Shown in pieces: positions 6,998 through 14,942 of a stretch of DNA of 34,385 nt (within the stretch, counting starts at the first letter, position 1; each line of letters begins with the position of its first letter). Source of the DNA: Chloroflexota bacterium (GTDB lineage: Bacteria; Chloroflexota; Limnocylindria; Limnocylindrales; CSP1-4); the NCBI GenBank assembly GCA_015661135.1, contig JACVXW010000007.1:3062-37446 (forward strand). The letters are read 5' to 3'. The notes under the pieces were generated by a model that was not told the DNA's origin, did not search any database, and saw only the letters and a program-made list of their open reading frames with translations. The position numbers were made by a program, and so were the translations under genes.

Positions 6998-9255
6998 GGG
7001 GTGGTCGTCGCGGCCGCCGAATTCTCAGGGGAGGCGGCGCCGGACGGCACGGGCGTGGTGCTGCCCGGGCCGCTGGTGGCGGCCTCCAGGACCGCCTTGC
7101 GAATCGCGGTCGCGGTGATCCAGACGATCGTGTCCGGCGCGTCGGCAATGCCCGGCTCAACGTACCAGCCGCGGGCATCGGCCCAGTCAACGGCGCCGCC
7201 GGCGAGGCGGTATTGCTCCACGAAGTCGCCGCTCGCCTTGATGAATGCCGCCAGCCGCTCATTTGCCGGGTCATAGCCGTAGATCCGGCCTTCGCGGCGC
7301 ACGGTCCCCGACGTCACGCACGTGTACGAGGCGGCATCCCGGAGAATCGCGTCGGGCAGCGCCGCTGCCGTCCAGCCCGCGGTCGTCCCGGCAACGACGC
7401 GCAGGATCTCGCCCCCGTCGGCGACCCAGATGTCGCCGTCGATGAAGAGGCAGGTGACCTCGTCCACGGGTCGCGGGGTCGTCAGGCGCTTCGCCGGCGC
7501 TGCCGGAAAGCCGCTGCCGTCGGCAGCCGGTGCATAGGCGAGGATCTCCTGCTCGGAGGGATCAACGATGTACAGGTTGTACAGGCCCGCCCCGATATCG
7601 CGGAGGTAGGTGCCGATCGCGCGGAGGTCGTCGCCCCACTCCGCAGAACCGGTGACCTTGACCTTGGTCGTTGTGCCGCGGCCCGTGTCATCCGCCGGGC
7701 GCCAACGCCACAGCACGTTCTTGACGTCAAGGACGAGGAGGTCCGGGCCGCCCACGGCGATGAAGACGGGCGCAGCCTCTGTGGTCCCGGCGGCACGGGT
7801 GCCGTCCCGGAAGATCGCGACCGCCGCGCGTTCGGCCAGGTTGATCCGATAGACGCTGGCGGTCTTCGGATCCAGGACGTAGGGCGCCCCATCGGGGCCA
7901 CGGATCAGCGCCGCCAGGTCCACGCCGGCATCAAGCGGAAAGGTGAAGACGTCCGTCGGGCTGACGTCGACCATGCCGAACAACCGGTCCAGCGCGGCGA
8001 TCGCCTGGTCTCGGAGCGGCACCGTTGTCGCCTTGGCGATGCCGGATTCCTCGGCGAGGTCCAGTTGGGCGAGCGTGTCGGTGAGGAGTCGCTCGGCGGT
8101 CGCCGGCTCGCTCGCAACCAGATCCACGCCCGGCCCGCGGACCCGGTCGAGGTTCGAGCGGGCCTGTTCCAGAGCCAGCTGGCCGACCTCGACCGACGCG
8201 ATCACCGCGCCTGGCGAGGGCCGCCCGTCGAGGAGGGATGCCGCGAGGCCCAGGGACCCGGCGACGGCGACGAGTACCAGGATCGCCACGGCGGCCCGCT
8301 GCTGGGTCTCGCGACGGGCGCTCATCGGGGTGATCCGGCGAGGCCCTGGGGACCGGCTCGGCAGGGCGTCCTGTAGCCGGCCGATCGTCCGGCCGAGGAT
8401 TCCGCCGGCGGCCCGGCGAGCCCGCAGGGCCCCGGCCTGGGCCGCGGCGACGCCGCCGCTGACGGTGTCTGCGAGCGGGATCGGTGAACGGTCCGGCGCC
8501 CCGGCCAGGGGTTCCGCCGGCCGGACGGGCACGAGCGTTCGATTGGCGCGCGTTGCCGAGACCTCGGCTGCCTCCAGGATGATCCCGCCATCGCTGCCGG
8601 TGCCGCCGGCCTCGATGAATCGGCGGTGCAGGTGCTCCATCGCCGGTTGGGGATGGAGGGTGACGAGGGCGTCCTTCAGAGCCTCCGCGCCCAGCCGCGC
8701 AAGGAGGTTGGGTGACACGAGCGCAAGCTGGTCGCCCACCGCGATCTCGCCGCGCCAGACGTCGGGCTCCAGGTCCGGGGTCGGCAGGCCGCGTTCGCGA
8801 TGGGGATCCGGGAGGGTGGACAGGCGAGCGCCGCGGCTGAGGTACGCCTCGGCCGGGCCCACCGTCGCGACATACAGCTCGTGGTCCCGCACGACGGCAA
8901 TGCCGACGCCGATCGGGGCCGCGCCTGAAACGGAGCCGCCAGGCCCGGCGAGACCGGCGCGCTCGCGCGCGTGGCCAAGGCGCTTGTTGGCGGCGAGGAT
9001 CGCCTTGACGAGGCAGACCCGGATGCCGGCCGATTCGTCGTAGTAGTACTCGTGGCGGATGGCGTCGGCGACGAGGCGGGTGGCTTCCCGGGATCGCGGG
9101 CCCGGCACGGTCGATGTCACGAGGAGGTAGAGCTGGCCCTTGGATCGAGCCCGCGAGCCGACCGTCGGCTCCACGACCACGACCGTATCCGGCGAGTCGG
9201 CGAGGCGATCTTGATCGGCGACAGCGCCGAGCTTCATCTGGAGCCGGAGGGCCAT
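6994..9255 (-). CDS. PP2C-like (pseudo)phosphatase domain, TM helix and C-terminal extracytoplasmic domain
   Basis: This 753-residue protein has three parts. Residues 1-235 look like a PP2C fold: GVGIAVVRDHELYVATVGPAEAYLSRGARL aligns with the core strand pair of PPM phosphatases (split here: GVGIAVVRDHELYV, then ATVGPAEAYLSRGARL). The metal-binding aspartates are missing: the usual DG near the N-terminus reads STVPG, GDSRAY reads GPAEAY, and the C-terminal DN reads SDGG. It is therefore probably catalytically inactive. One membrane helix lies at about residues 321-343 (AAVAILVLVAVAGSLGLAAS). The last 400 residues hold repeated short strand-like units such as APYVLDPKTASVYRI and IWVADGGEILRVV, consistent with a beta-propeller. 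A sensor or scaffold role across the membrane is inference. It overlaps rhomboid by GTGA. GATAAT at 9297-9302 on this strand may be its -10 box. Confidence 0.65.
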   Translation of the reverse strand: MALRLQMKLGAVADQDRLADSPDTVVVVEPTVGSRARSKGQLYLLVTSTVPGPRSREATRLVADAIRHEYYYDESAGIRVCLVKAILAANKRLGHARERAGLAGPGGSVSGAAPIGVGIAVVRDHELYVATVGPAEAYLSRGARLSTLPDPHRERGLPTPDLEPDVWRGEIAVGDQLALVSPNLLARLGAEALKDALVTLHPQPAMEHLHRRFIEAGGTGSDGGIILEAAEVSATRANRTLVPVRPAEPLAGAPDRSPIPLADTVSGGVAAAQAGALRARRAAGGILGRTIGRLQDALPSRSPGPRRITPMSARRETQQRAAVAILVLVAVAGSLGLAASLLDGRPSPGAVIASVEVGQLALEQARSNLDRVRGPGVDLVASEPATAERLLTDTLAQLDLAEESGIAKATTVPLRDQAIAALDRLFGMVDVSPTDVFTFPLDAGVDLAALIRGPDGAPYVLDPKTASVYRINLAERAAVAIFRDGTRAAGTTEAAPVFIAVGGPDLLVLDVKNVLWRWRPADDTGRGTTTKVKVTGSAEWGDDLRAIGTYLRDIGAGLYNLYIVDPSEQEILAYAPAADGSGFPAAPAKRLTTPRPVDEVTCLFIDGDIWVADGGEILRVVAGTTAGWTAAALPDAILRDAASYTCVTSGTVRREGRIYGYDPANERLAAFIKASGDFVEQYRLAGGAVDWADARGWYVEPGIADAPDTIVWITATAIRKAVLEAATSGPGSTTPVPSGAASPENSAAATTTP

Positions 9256-9311
9256 GCAAGCCTCTGCCAGGTCTGGGCGGGGTGGCCGGGGCCGGGATTA
9301 TCGCACGAGGG

Positions 9312-9332
9312 CCGGGGGGTTCAGCCCCCCGG
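9312..9332 (-). terminator. GC hairpin at the end of dciA
   Basis: Eight-base perfect arms (CCGGGGGG and CCCCCCGG) enclose a 5-nt loop that contains the dciA stop codon. There is no T-run after it, so it may slow or stop transcription only weakly, or shield the RNA 3' end. It lies just upstream of the PP2C-like gene. Confidence 0.4.
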
Positions 9333-9668
9333 AGACGAACCCCGGAAGCGAATCGTGACGCGGATCTCGGTGACGCTCGCGCCGGCCGGGGATGCCCGGA
9401 ACGCGTCCGCCAGTTGGCGGCTGTGGAGTCGCAGCTCCTGAGCCACGATCGGGGCGTCCGCCTCCACGAGCAGAACCGAGCCCTCGATCCGTGTGGCCCG
9501 GCAGGCACCGTGGGCGGCCGGGGCCCGCTCCGCGACGATCGCGTCGAACGTGGCGACGGCGCGAGCCCGGCGGAGCTCGTCGGCCAGGCCCAGGCGAGCC
9601 GCCGCGTCCGGGATCAGGTCGCCGATCCGGGACATCGGGCCGCGCCGGCGTCGGGGCTCCTCGGTCAC
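9321..9668 (-). CDS. dciA: DUF721 protein, DciA-like replicative helicase loader
   Basis: The 115-residue product has the DUF721 core: VATFDAIVAERAPAAHGACRATRIEGSVLLV matches the W/F-x-x-x-V-G-x-x-x-A-x-H-x-x-P pattern (here split as VATFDAIVAERAP, AAHGACRATRIEG, SVLLVEADAPIVAQEL). DciA proteins load DnaB in bacteria that lack DnaC or DnaI. The GTG start at 9668 overlaps the recF stop (GTGA), so it is the last gene of a dnaN-recF-dciA unit, a common order in high-GC bacteria. The usual Trp of the motif is Phe here. Family assignment is good, function by homology. Confidence 0.8.
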   Translation of the reverse strand: MTEEPRRRRGPMSRIGDLIPDAAARLGLADELRRARAVATFDAIVAERAPAAHGACRATRIEGSVLLVEADAPIVAQELRLHSRQLADAFRASPAGASVTEIRVTIRFRGSSPGG

Positions 9669-10858
9669 CGTACCGCCGCCAGCGACCCTGCCGCGGCTGC
9701 ACCATCGGCGGCGGTCGGGCCATCCAGCGTGGCGCCCTCGGATGCCGGATCAACCCTCCAGGTGGTGGCGATTCGACGAAGGGCAGGGTCGAGGTCCTCG
9801 AGCGTCGTGGTGGTCACAAACGCCTGCGGGAGCTCGGCAATCCGCCGGACGAGGTGGGCTCGCCGGTCCGGGTCCAGCTCCGAGAAGACGTCGTCCAGGA
9901 GAAGGAGAGGCGGTCGGCCGTCGTGGGCGGTGAGGAGATCCAGCTCCGCGAGCTTGAAGGCCAGGATGGCTGTTCGCTGCTGGCCGCGGGAGGCGAACGT
10001 CGCCAGGTCACGGCCGTCCAGGACGAACGACAGGTCGTCGCGATGCGGGCCCACCAGCGTGGACCCGTTCCATGCCTCCTTGTCCGCCGTCTCGACGAGG
10101 CGCCGGGCCAGGGCCTCGCGGGGTGTCTCCCCGGCCCCGGCGGGTGCGTTCGTCTCGTAGCGCAGCCGCAGGGAGGCCTGGGCGGCCTCCTCAGGCGCGA
10201 TCTCGGCGTGGGCGGCACCCAGGGCCGGTCCGAGCTCGTGGAGCAGCTGGAGGCGGGCAGTCACGATGGCCCCGCCGGCGTCCAGGAACGGCTGGTCCCA
10301 GTAGCGAAGGTCGGCGCGCTCCGCCCGCTCCTCGCGGATTGCCCGGAGCAGCCCGTTGCGCTGCTGGAGGGCGCGGCCGTACGTCGAGAGGGCGGCGGCG
10401 TAGCCGGGCGATCGGCTCGCCGCGATGCGGTCGATGGCCGTCCTCCGGAGCGATGGGGAGCCGGCGACCAGGAGCATCTCCTCCGGCGCGAAGATGACGA
10501 TCCGGAGGACGGCGGCGAGGGTCGCGGGTCGCCGGGCCACGCCGTTCACCCGGATCCGCTTCCGGCCGCCGGCCGTGGCCGTGGGGCTCCCGGGCCGAAC
10601 GAGCGCGATGTCGACGGTATCGGCGCCCACGGTGCCCTCCACCCGAGCCAGGTCCGAGCCCCACCGGATCAGCTCGGTGTCCGTCGTGGTCCGATGCGAG
10701 TGCCCCCAGGCAAGGAGGACGATGGCCTCGAGGAGACTGGTCTTGCCAGCGGCGTTCGGACCCCAGACGAGCTGCGGCCCCGGCCCGAAGGAGGCCTCGA
10801 GCGCGCCGTACCCGCGAAGGTCGGCGAGGCGGATCGACGCGAGCGTGGCGACCCTCAG
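9665..10858 (-). CDS. recF: RecF recombination/repair ATPase, apparently with a CTG start
   Basis: RecF binds gapped DNA and helps RecOR load RecA. The 397-residue frame shows a complete Walker A (GPNAAGKTS, residues 33-41), the SMC-like signature FASRGQQRTAILAFKL, and Walker B with D-loop LLLLDDVFSELDPDRR. The start is odd. The homologous N-terminus (LRVATLASIRLADLRGYGAL) runs back to a CTG at 10858 that overlaps the dnaN stop as CTGA. No ATG, GTG or TTG exists in frame between the dnaN stop and GTG 10642, and starting at 10642 would delete Walker A. So either recF uses CTG with coupling to dnaN, or the start codon is a sequence error. The gene ends in a GTGA overlap with dciA. Confidence 0.92.
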   Translation of the reverse strand: MRVATLASIRLADLRGYGALEASFGPGPQLVWGPNAAGKTSLLEAIVLLAWGHSHRTTTDTELIRWGSDLARVEGTVGADTVDIALVRPGSPTATAGGRKRIRVNGVARRPATLAAVLRIVIFAPEEMLLVAGSPSLRRTAIDRIAASRSPGYAAALSTYGRALQQRNGLLRAIREERAERADLRYWDQPFLDAGGAIVTARLQLLHELGPALGAAHAEIAPEEAAQASLRLRYETNAPAGAGETPREALARRLVETADKEAWNGSTLVGPHRDDLSFVLDGRDLATFASRGQQRTAILAFKLAELDLLTAHDGRPPLLLLDDVFSELDPDRRAHLVRRIAELPQAFVTTTTLEDLDPALRRIATTWRVDPASEGATLDGPTAADGAAAAGSLAAVR

Positions 10859-11973
10859 GAAGTGGTACGGACCGGCATCACGACGTGGACGTACTGGTCG
10901 TCGCCGATCGGCTTGAAGACACCGGGGGCCAGTGGGCCCTGGAGTTCGATGGCGAACTGCTCCGCGCCGACATTCGTCAGGACGTCCGCCAGGTACTTGG
11001 CGTTGAACGCAATGGTGGTCCCGTCGCCTTCCACCACCGCCTCGACCTGGCCAACGTGATCGCCCACCTCGGCATTGGCGCTGACCGTGATCCCGGCCGA
11101 GCCATCCGAGCCGAACTGGAGCTTGACGATGTTGGCGGATTCGTGAGCGATGAGGGCGGCGGGCCGGACGGCACGCAGGAGCTCCTCGCGATCGAGGATC
11201 GCCCGGGTGGTGTGCGCCTTGGGCATGACCGTCTGGTAGTTCGGGAACTGGCCGTCGATGAGTCGGCTGACGATATCCACGCCCTCGAGATGGAAGAGGA
11301 TCTGGTTGCGGGCCTGGGCAAGGACGATCTCGACCGGCTCATCCGTGTCCGACAGGACGCGCATCAGCTCGTTCAGGGCGCGCGCCGGCACGACCACGCT
11401 CGTCTCCGCAACGGCATCGAGAATCGGGATCGTCTTCACCGCGATCCGGTAGTTGTCGGCCGCGGCGAGCGTCAGGCTGTCCCCTTCGAATTTCGCGAGG
11501 ACGCCGGTGAGGATGGGGCGGGCTTCGTCCGTGGCCGCCGCGAAGGCTGTCTCGCCGAGCGCCTGGCGGAGGACGTTCTGGGCAATCCTCGTGGTGGGTC
11601 GTTCGCCGGTTGCCTGGATGGCCGGGAACTCATCCGCGTCAATCCCCTTGATGTGCGACTCGAACCGGCCGCAACGGATATCCAGCGTCTCGTTCGTCCC
11701 GAGCTCGAGGTCGATGCGATCCCCACCCTGGAGGGAGTTCACCAGGTCCGTCAGAAGCTTTGCCGGCACCGTCGTGGCGCCGTCCGATTCGATCTTGCCG
11801 GGTACCCAGTAGGTGATCCCGATCTCGAGATTGGTGGCGGTTAACTTGAGGCCGGCGTCCTCCGTGCGGAGCAGGACGTTGGCAAGCACGGGTAGCGTGC
11901 TGCGCGCAGAGACGGCGCGACTGACCACGGACAGGCCGCGCGCCAGGTTCTCCTGCATGACCGAAAGCTTCAC
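10855..11973 (-). CDS. dnaN: DNA polymerase III sliding clamp (beta subunit)
   Basis: The 372-residue protein matches beta clamps along its full length: N-terminal MKLSVMQENLARGLSVVSRAV, the middle domain with AAADNYRIAV, and the C-terminal VHVVMPVRTT close to the family's usual end. It encircles DNA and tethers polymerase III and other partners. It lies downstream of dnaA across a 505-bp gap that is the candidate origin. Its stop is embedded in the recF start (CTGA), so the two are probably co-transcribed and coupled. Confidence 0.97.
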   Translation of the reverse strand: MKLSVMQENLARGLSVVSRAVSARSTLPVLANVLLRTEDAGLKLTATNLEIGITYWVPGKIESDGATTVPAKLLTDLVNSLQGGDRIDLELGTNETLDIRCGRFESHIKGIDADEFPAIQATGERPTTRIAQNVLRQALGETAFAAATDEARPILTGVLAKFEGDSLTLAAADNYRIAVKTIPILDAVAETSVVVPARALNELMRVLSDTDEPVEIVLAQARNQILFHLEGVDIVSRLIDGQFPNYQTVMPKAHTTRAILDREELLRAVRPAALIAHESANIVKLQFGSDGSAGITVSANAEVGDHVGQVEAVVEGDGTTIAFNAKYLADVLTNVGAEQFAIELQGPLAPGVFKPIGDDQYVHVVMPVRTTS

Positions 11974-12478
11974 GTCGATTCCACTCCACAGCGGGTGCGT
12001 TGACGGGCGAGTCTGATGGTACGGGCGCGCGACATGGTCGGATGGGCGGGGGCGCGCTCGCGGGCGCCATCCCGGGGGGCGCTACCGATCGAGCCGCCGC
12101 GTCCGGGCGGGGCGTTCGGGCCCCGGTCCGGCCGTCCGGTTCACTGTGTATCTTCCTCCATTCTCAACGACTCGTCATCATCGTCATCATGCTGTTGATA
12201 CGGTGGACGGCCATGCTCGATCCTGTTCGTCTTGACCGTGGGTGACCCGGCCCGCCGGTGTGGAATTCGCGTCCCCGGCCCCAGCTCGTCGGTGCATCGC
12301 CAGGGACCGGCTGTGGATGGCGCACGGACCCTCGCGTTCCGGCCGCCACAGCGTCCACGCTCGGGGACCGTCAGCGCACGCCCGGCCTCCCCCCGGGCCG
12401 CTCTCAACGGCGCTTCCCCACTGCCACCGCCGCGGTTGTCCACCACCACCGACTCCGGTGGAGGGCGGGTAGCCGGCC
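11974..12478. other. dnaA-dnaN intergenic region, candidate oriC
   Basis: A 505-bp gap with no convincing gene lies between dnaA and dnaN, a frequent origin location. Visible elements: TTGTCCACC at 12436-12444 (one mismatch to the high-GC DnaA box TTGTCCACA), TGTGGATGG at 12312-12320 (two mismatches to TGTGGATAA on the other strand), and several weaker TCCAC/GTGGA cores. The least GC-rich stretch is 12141-12205, which includes a tandem 9-bp repeat TCGTCATCA (12172-12189) and could be the unwinding element. Box number and quality are low, so this rests mainly on gene context. The dnaN promoter must also be here, but I see no clear match. Confidence 0.5.
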
Positions 12479-13795
12479 TCAGTCGCAGGCGTGGAGGACC
12501 GTCGAGTGGTCTCGCCCGCCGAGCTCCGCGCCGATCCGGAGGAGTGAGACGTCCGTCTCCGCGCGCATGAGGAACATCGCGATCTGGCGCGGCACCACGA
12601 TGACCTTGTCCCGCTTCTGGCCCTTGAGGGCGTCCAGGCCCACGCCGTAGTAGTCCGACACGGCCTTGACGATCCGTTCCGGGGTGATCTGGCGCTTCTT
12701 GGGGTTGTACAGGACGTTCGACAGGACCGCCTGGGCCAGCTCGATCGAGATCGGCATGGCACCCATCGACGCGTAGGCGACGATGCGGTTGAGCGCACCC
12801 TCGAGCTCGCGGATGTTGCTGACGACCTTGCGGGCGATGAACTCGATGACGTCCGAGGTGATCGGCACCCCGCCCTCCTCGGCCTTGGCCCGGAGGATCG
12901 CGATCCTGGTCTCGAGGTCCGGGGCGGTGAGGTCGGCGATCAGACCCCACTCGAAGCGGCTCCGAAGCCGCTCCTCGAGGGTCAGGATCGCCTTCGGCGG
13001 GCGGTCGGACGACAGCACGATCTGCTTGCCATCTTCGTGGATCGCGTTGAACGTGTGGAAGAACTCCTCCTGGGTCCGCTCCTTGTCCGCGATGAACTGG
13101 ATGTCGTCGATGAGGAGGAGGTCGATCCGCCGGTAGCGGGCCCGGAACTCGTCGATCTTGCCCTGCTGGATCGACGTGATGAACTCGTTGGTGAACTTCT
13201 CCGACGTGGCGTAGACGACCCGCTTCCGCGGAAACTTGGCCGCGACCTGGTTCCCGATGGCGTGCATCAGGTGGGTCTTGCCCAGGCCGACCCCGCCGTA
13301 CAGGAAGAGCGGGTTGTAGGCGTGGCCGGGACGCTCGGCCACGGACAGGCTGGCGGCGTGGGCGAGGCGGTTGGCCGAGCCGACGATGAAGTTGGCGAAC
13401 GTGTAGCGGGCGTTGATGTTCGTCGAGCCGCCGTCCCCGCCGACCCGGGTGGCCTCCACCCGGACGTGCTGCGAGCTAGGTGTGGCGACCGGCCGTTCGG
13501 GCAGGGTCGCCTGCGCCTCGGCTTCGGCTGCCTCGGCGGCCACCTCCGGGCTCGTCCCGACGACGAAGTCCACGAGGACGCTGTAGCCGACGATCCGCGC
13601 GAGCGTCTGGGAGATCAGCGATCGATACCGAGTCTCCAGCCAGTCCTTCGCGAATGCGTTCGGGACGGCGATCCGAAAGCGGTTGTCGTCGACATCCACG
13701 AGCGTGGTGTCACGCAGCCAGGTCTCGAAGTTCGCCGGGGAGAGCGACACCTGGAGCTCCCCGAGGGCAGCGCGCCAGACCTGCTTCGCGTCCAT
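12479..13795 (-). CDS. dnaA: Chromosomal replication initiator DnaA
   Basis: DnaA binds 9-mer boxes at oriC and opens the duplex in its ATP form. Domain I begins MDAKQVWRAALGELQ; a short Ala/Glu-rich domain II follows; the AAA+ domain has YNPLFLYGGVGLGKTHL (Walker A) and LLLIDDIQFI (Walker B); domain IV ends in the DNA-binding signature GGRDHSTVLHAC. ATG 13795 is chosen because the family normally starts here; GTG 13813 adds six residues. The stop comes one residue after HAC, whereas most DnaA proteins have about 10-25 more residues forming a last helix, so the C-terminus is unusually short. A strong promoter lies upstream at 13976-14004. Confidence 0.96.
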   Translation of the reverse strand: MDAKQVWRAALGELQVSLSPANFETWLRDTTLVDVDDNRFRIAVPNAFAKDWLETRYRSLISQTLARIVGYSVLVDFVVGTSPEVAAEAAEAEAQATLPERPVATPSSQHVRVEATRVGGDGGSTNINARYTFANFIVGSANRLAHAASLSVAERPGHAYNPLFLYGGVGLGKTHLMHAIGNQVAAKFPRKRVVYATSEKFTNEFITSIQQGKIDEFRARYRRIDLLLIDDIQFIADKERTQEEFFHTFNAIHEDGKQIVLSSDRPPKAILTLEERLRSRFEWGLIADLTAPDLETRIAILRAKAEEGGVPITSDVIEFIARKVVSNIRELEGALNRIVAYASMGAMPISIELAQAVLSNVLYNPKKRQITPERIVKAVSDYYGVGLDALKGQKRDKVIVVPRQIAMFLMRAETDVSLLRIGAELGGRDHSTVLHACD

Positions 13796-13975
13796 TCGTC
13801 GATGACGGCTCACTGTGGGAGGGGCTGTATGGATGGGCGGCCGGAACGGAAATCGCGGGTGTCGTCGCGCCGGGACCGCCGGGGAGCTGGGTCGAGTCGA
13901 GGAGCGGCTGGGAGGGTCTGCCTCACCCCTCGAGCCGGGTCTCTTGCGGGCTGACCGAGGTGCCGAGGGTCACGA

Positions 13976-14004
13976 AAGATAGCACCGCGCACCGGGCCTC
14001 GCAA
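13976..14004 (-). promoter_or_regulatory. Predicted sigma70-type promoter of dnaA
   Basis: On the minus strand TTGCGA (13999-14004) and TATCTT (13976-13981) are separated by 17 bp, a good vegetative promoter. It would start transcription about 170-180 nt upstream of dnaA, giving a long untranslated leader. A perfect inverted repeat sits 9 bp upstream of the -35 box. Confidence 0.6.
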
Positions 14005-14013
14005 GGTAATTCT

Positions 14014-14036
14014 GCGATACTCCATGGGAGTATCGC
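14014..14036. promoter_or_regulatory. Perfect 10-bp inverted repeat in the dnaA/rpmH divergent region
   Basis: GCGATACTCC and GGAGTATCGC flank a 3-bp centre. The element lies 9 bp upstream of the dnaA -35 box and 34 bp upstream of the rpmH -35 box, so a dimeric regulator bound here could touch both promoters. It does not resemble a DnaA box. It could alternatively be a short hairpin in RNA from a more distant promoter. Confidence 0.5.
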
Positions 14037-14070
14037 CCCCAGGGTGCCTGCTGCCGCCGCTCCCGCGCGT

Positions 14071-14100
14071 TTGACACCCCTTCTCGCCCGGACCTATCAT
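14071..14100 (+). promoter_or_regulatory. Predicted sigma70-type promoter of rpmH-rnpA operon
   Basis: A consensus TTGACA (14071-14076) and TATCAT (14095-14100) are separated by 18 bp. Transcription would start near 14107, about 110 nt upstream of rpmH, and probably covers rpmH, rnpA, yidD and yidC. This is the best promoter match seen in the window. Confidence 0.75.
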
Positions 14101-14216
14101 CCCCCGGACATGAACGCGCCAACGCGCCGATGGGCGCACGGCGCGTTTGCGTGCCTTCAGGGGTTCACCACCGACTCGACCCCGAGGCCCGATGAAGAGG
14201 GATCCGCGAAACCCCG

Positions 14217-14351
14217 ATGAAGCAGACCTACCAGCCCAAGAAGCGACATCGTGCCAAGGAGCACGGCTTCCGCGCCCGGATGAAATCCACGGGCGGCCGC
14301 CGCGTTCTCGCCGCACGACGAGCACGCGGCCGGAAGCGCCTGACGGTCTGA
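14217..14351 (+). CDS. rpmH: 50S ribosomal protein L34
   Basis: This 44-residue basic protein starts MKQTYQPKKRHRAKEHGFRA and continues RMKSTGGRRVLAARRARGRK, matching L34 from end to end. L34 sits in the large ribosomal subunit. The length is the family's usual 44-46 residues, so ATG 14217 is secure. It is the first gene after the strong promoter at 14071-14100 and is followed by rnpA after about 35 nt, the classical rpmH-rnpA arrangement next to dnaA. Confidence 0.97.
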   Translation: MKQTYQPKKRHRAKEHGFRARMKSTGGRRVLAARRARGRKRLTV

Positions 14352-14386
14352 CGGACGGTCGCGGCCGGCATCAGCCGCGTCTGGTG

Positions 14387-14719
14387 ATGCTCTCGCGCCC
14401 GCAGGACTTCGCGGCGCTTCAGGAGCGTGGGACGATGCGATCCCACCCCATCCTCGCCGCACGGATCGCTCGAACGGACCTCGAGACCACGCGGTTCGGG
14501 TTCGCGACCGGCCGGGCACTCGGCTCGGCGGTCGTCCGGAATCGCATTCGGCGACGACTTCGCGAGGAACTGAGGGTGATGGCACCGATGTTTCAGCCGG
14601 GCTGGGACATCCTGTTGATCGCCCGGCCGGCGATCGTGGATGCCGGGCAGGACACACTGGCGGCGGCGCTCCGCCGGCTGCTCAGCCGGGACGGCGTCCT
14701 TGGAGGAAGCGAATCTTGA
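14387..14719 (+). CDS. rnpA: Ribonuclease P protein component
   Basis: This 110-residue basic protein assists the RNase P RNA in 5' maturation of tRNA and tmRNA. It has the RNR motif in SAVVRNRIRRRLREELR, the N-terminal LSRPQDFAALQERG that binds the pre-tRNA leader region, and the C-terminal GWDILLIARP. ATG 14387 is used; GTG 14384 directly before it is equally possible. There is no clear ribosome site, which fits coupling to rpmH upstream. The stop overlaps the yidD start (TTGA). Confidence 0.93.
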   Translation: MLSRPQDFAALQERGTMRSHPILAARIARTDLETTRFGFATGRALGSAVVRNRIRRRLREELRVMAPMFQPGWDILLIARPAIVDAGQDTLAAALRRLLSRDGVLGGSES

Positions 14720-14922
14720 AGCGAATCGGGATCGGGTTGATCCACCTGTACCGCTTCGCGTTCGCCTGGCTCCCGTCCGCCTGTCGTTTTGAACCAACCT
14801 GCTCACGCTATACCGAACAGGCCATCGATCGGTATGGACTCCTGCGCGGCTCCTGGATGGGCGCTCGTCGGATCGCCAGCTGCCACCCCGGCAATCCCGG
14901 CGGGTACGACCCCGTCAGATGA
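14716..14922 (+). CDS. yidD: Membrane protein insertion efficiency factor YidD
   Basis: This 68-residue protein carries the YidD signature: CRFEPTCSRYTEQAI, then GSWMGARRIASCHPGNPGG. YidD aids YidC- and Sec-dependent membrane insertion and peripherally binds the membrane through its amphipathic N-terminus (IGIGLIHLYRFAFAWL). The TTG start at 14716 overlaps the rnpA stop, and GGAGGA lies about 9 nt upstream. Three conserved cysteines are present. Its stop is overlapped by a seven-codon ORF that leads into yidC. Confidence 0.93.
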   Translation: MKRIGIGLIHLYRFAFAWLPSACRFEPTCSRYTEQAIDRYGLLRGSWMGARRIASCHPGNPGGYDPVR

Positions 14923-14942
14923 ACGAGGACCCCACCGCGTGA
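14919..14942 (+). other. Seven-codon ORF bridging yidD and yidC
   Basis: ATG 14919 overlaps the yidD stop (ATGA) and this ORF encodes MNEDPTA before a TGA at 14940-14942, which overlaps the yidC ATG (TGATG). Ribosomes ending yidD could reinitiate here and be delivered to yidC. GAGGAC inside it could also act as the yidC ribosome site. It may be chance. Confidence 0.35.

Noticed and set aside
7931..9508. 525-codon minus-strand open frame
   Set aside because: Arg/Pro-rich shadow of the PP2C-like gene and dciA.
12172..12189. DnaA-trio element at the TCATCA repeats
   Set aside because: The triplets do not fit the G/A-A-T trio pattern on either strand and no good DnaA box adjoins them.
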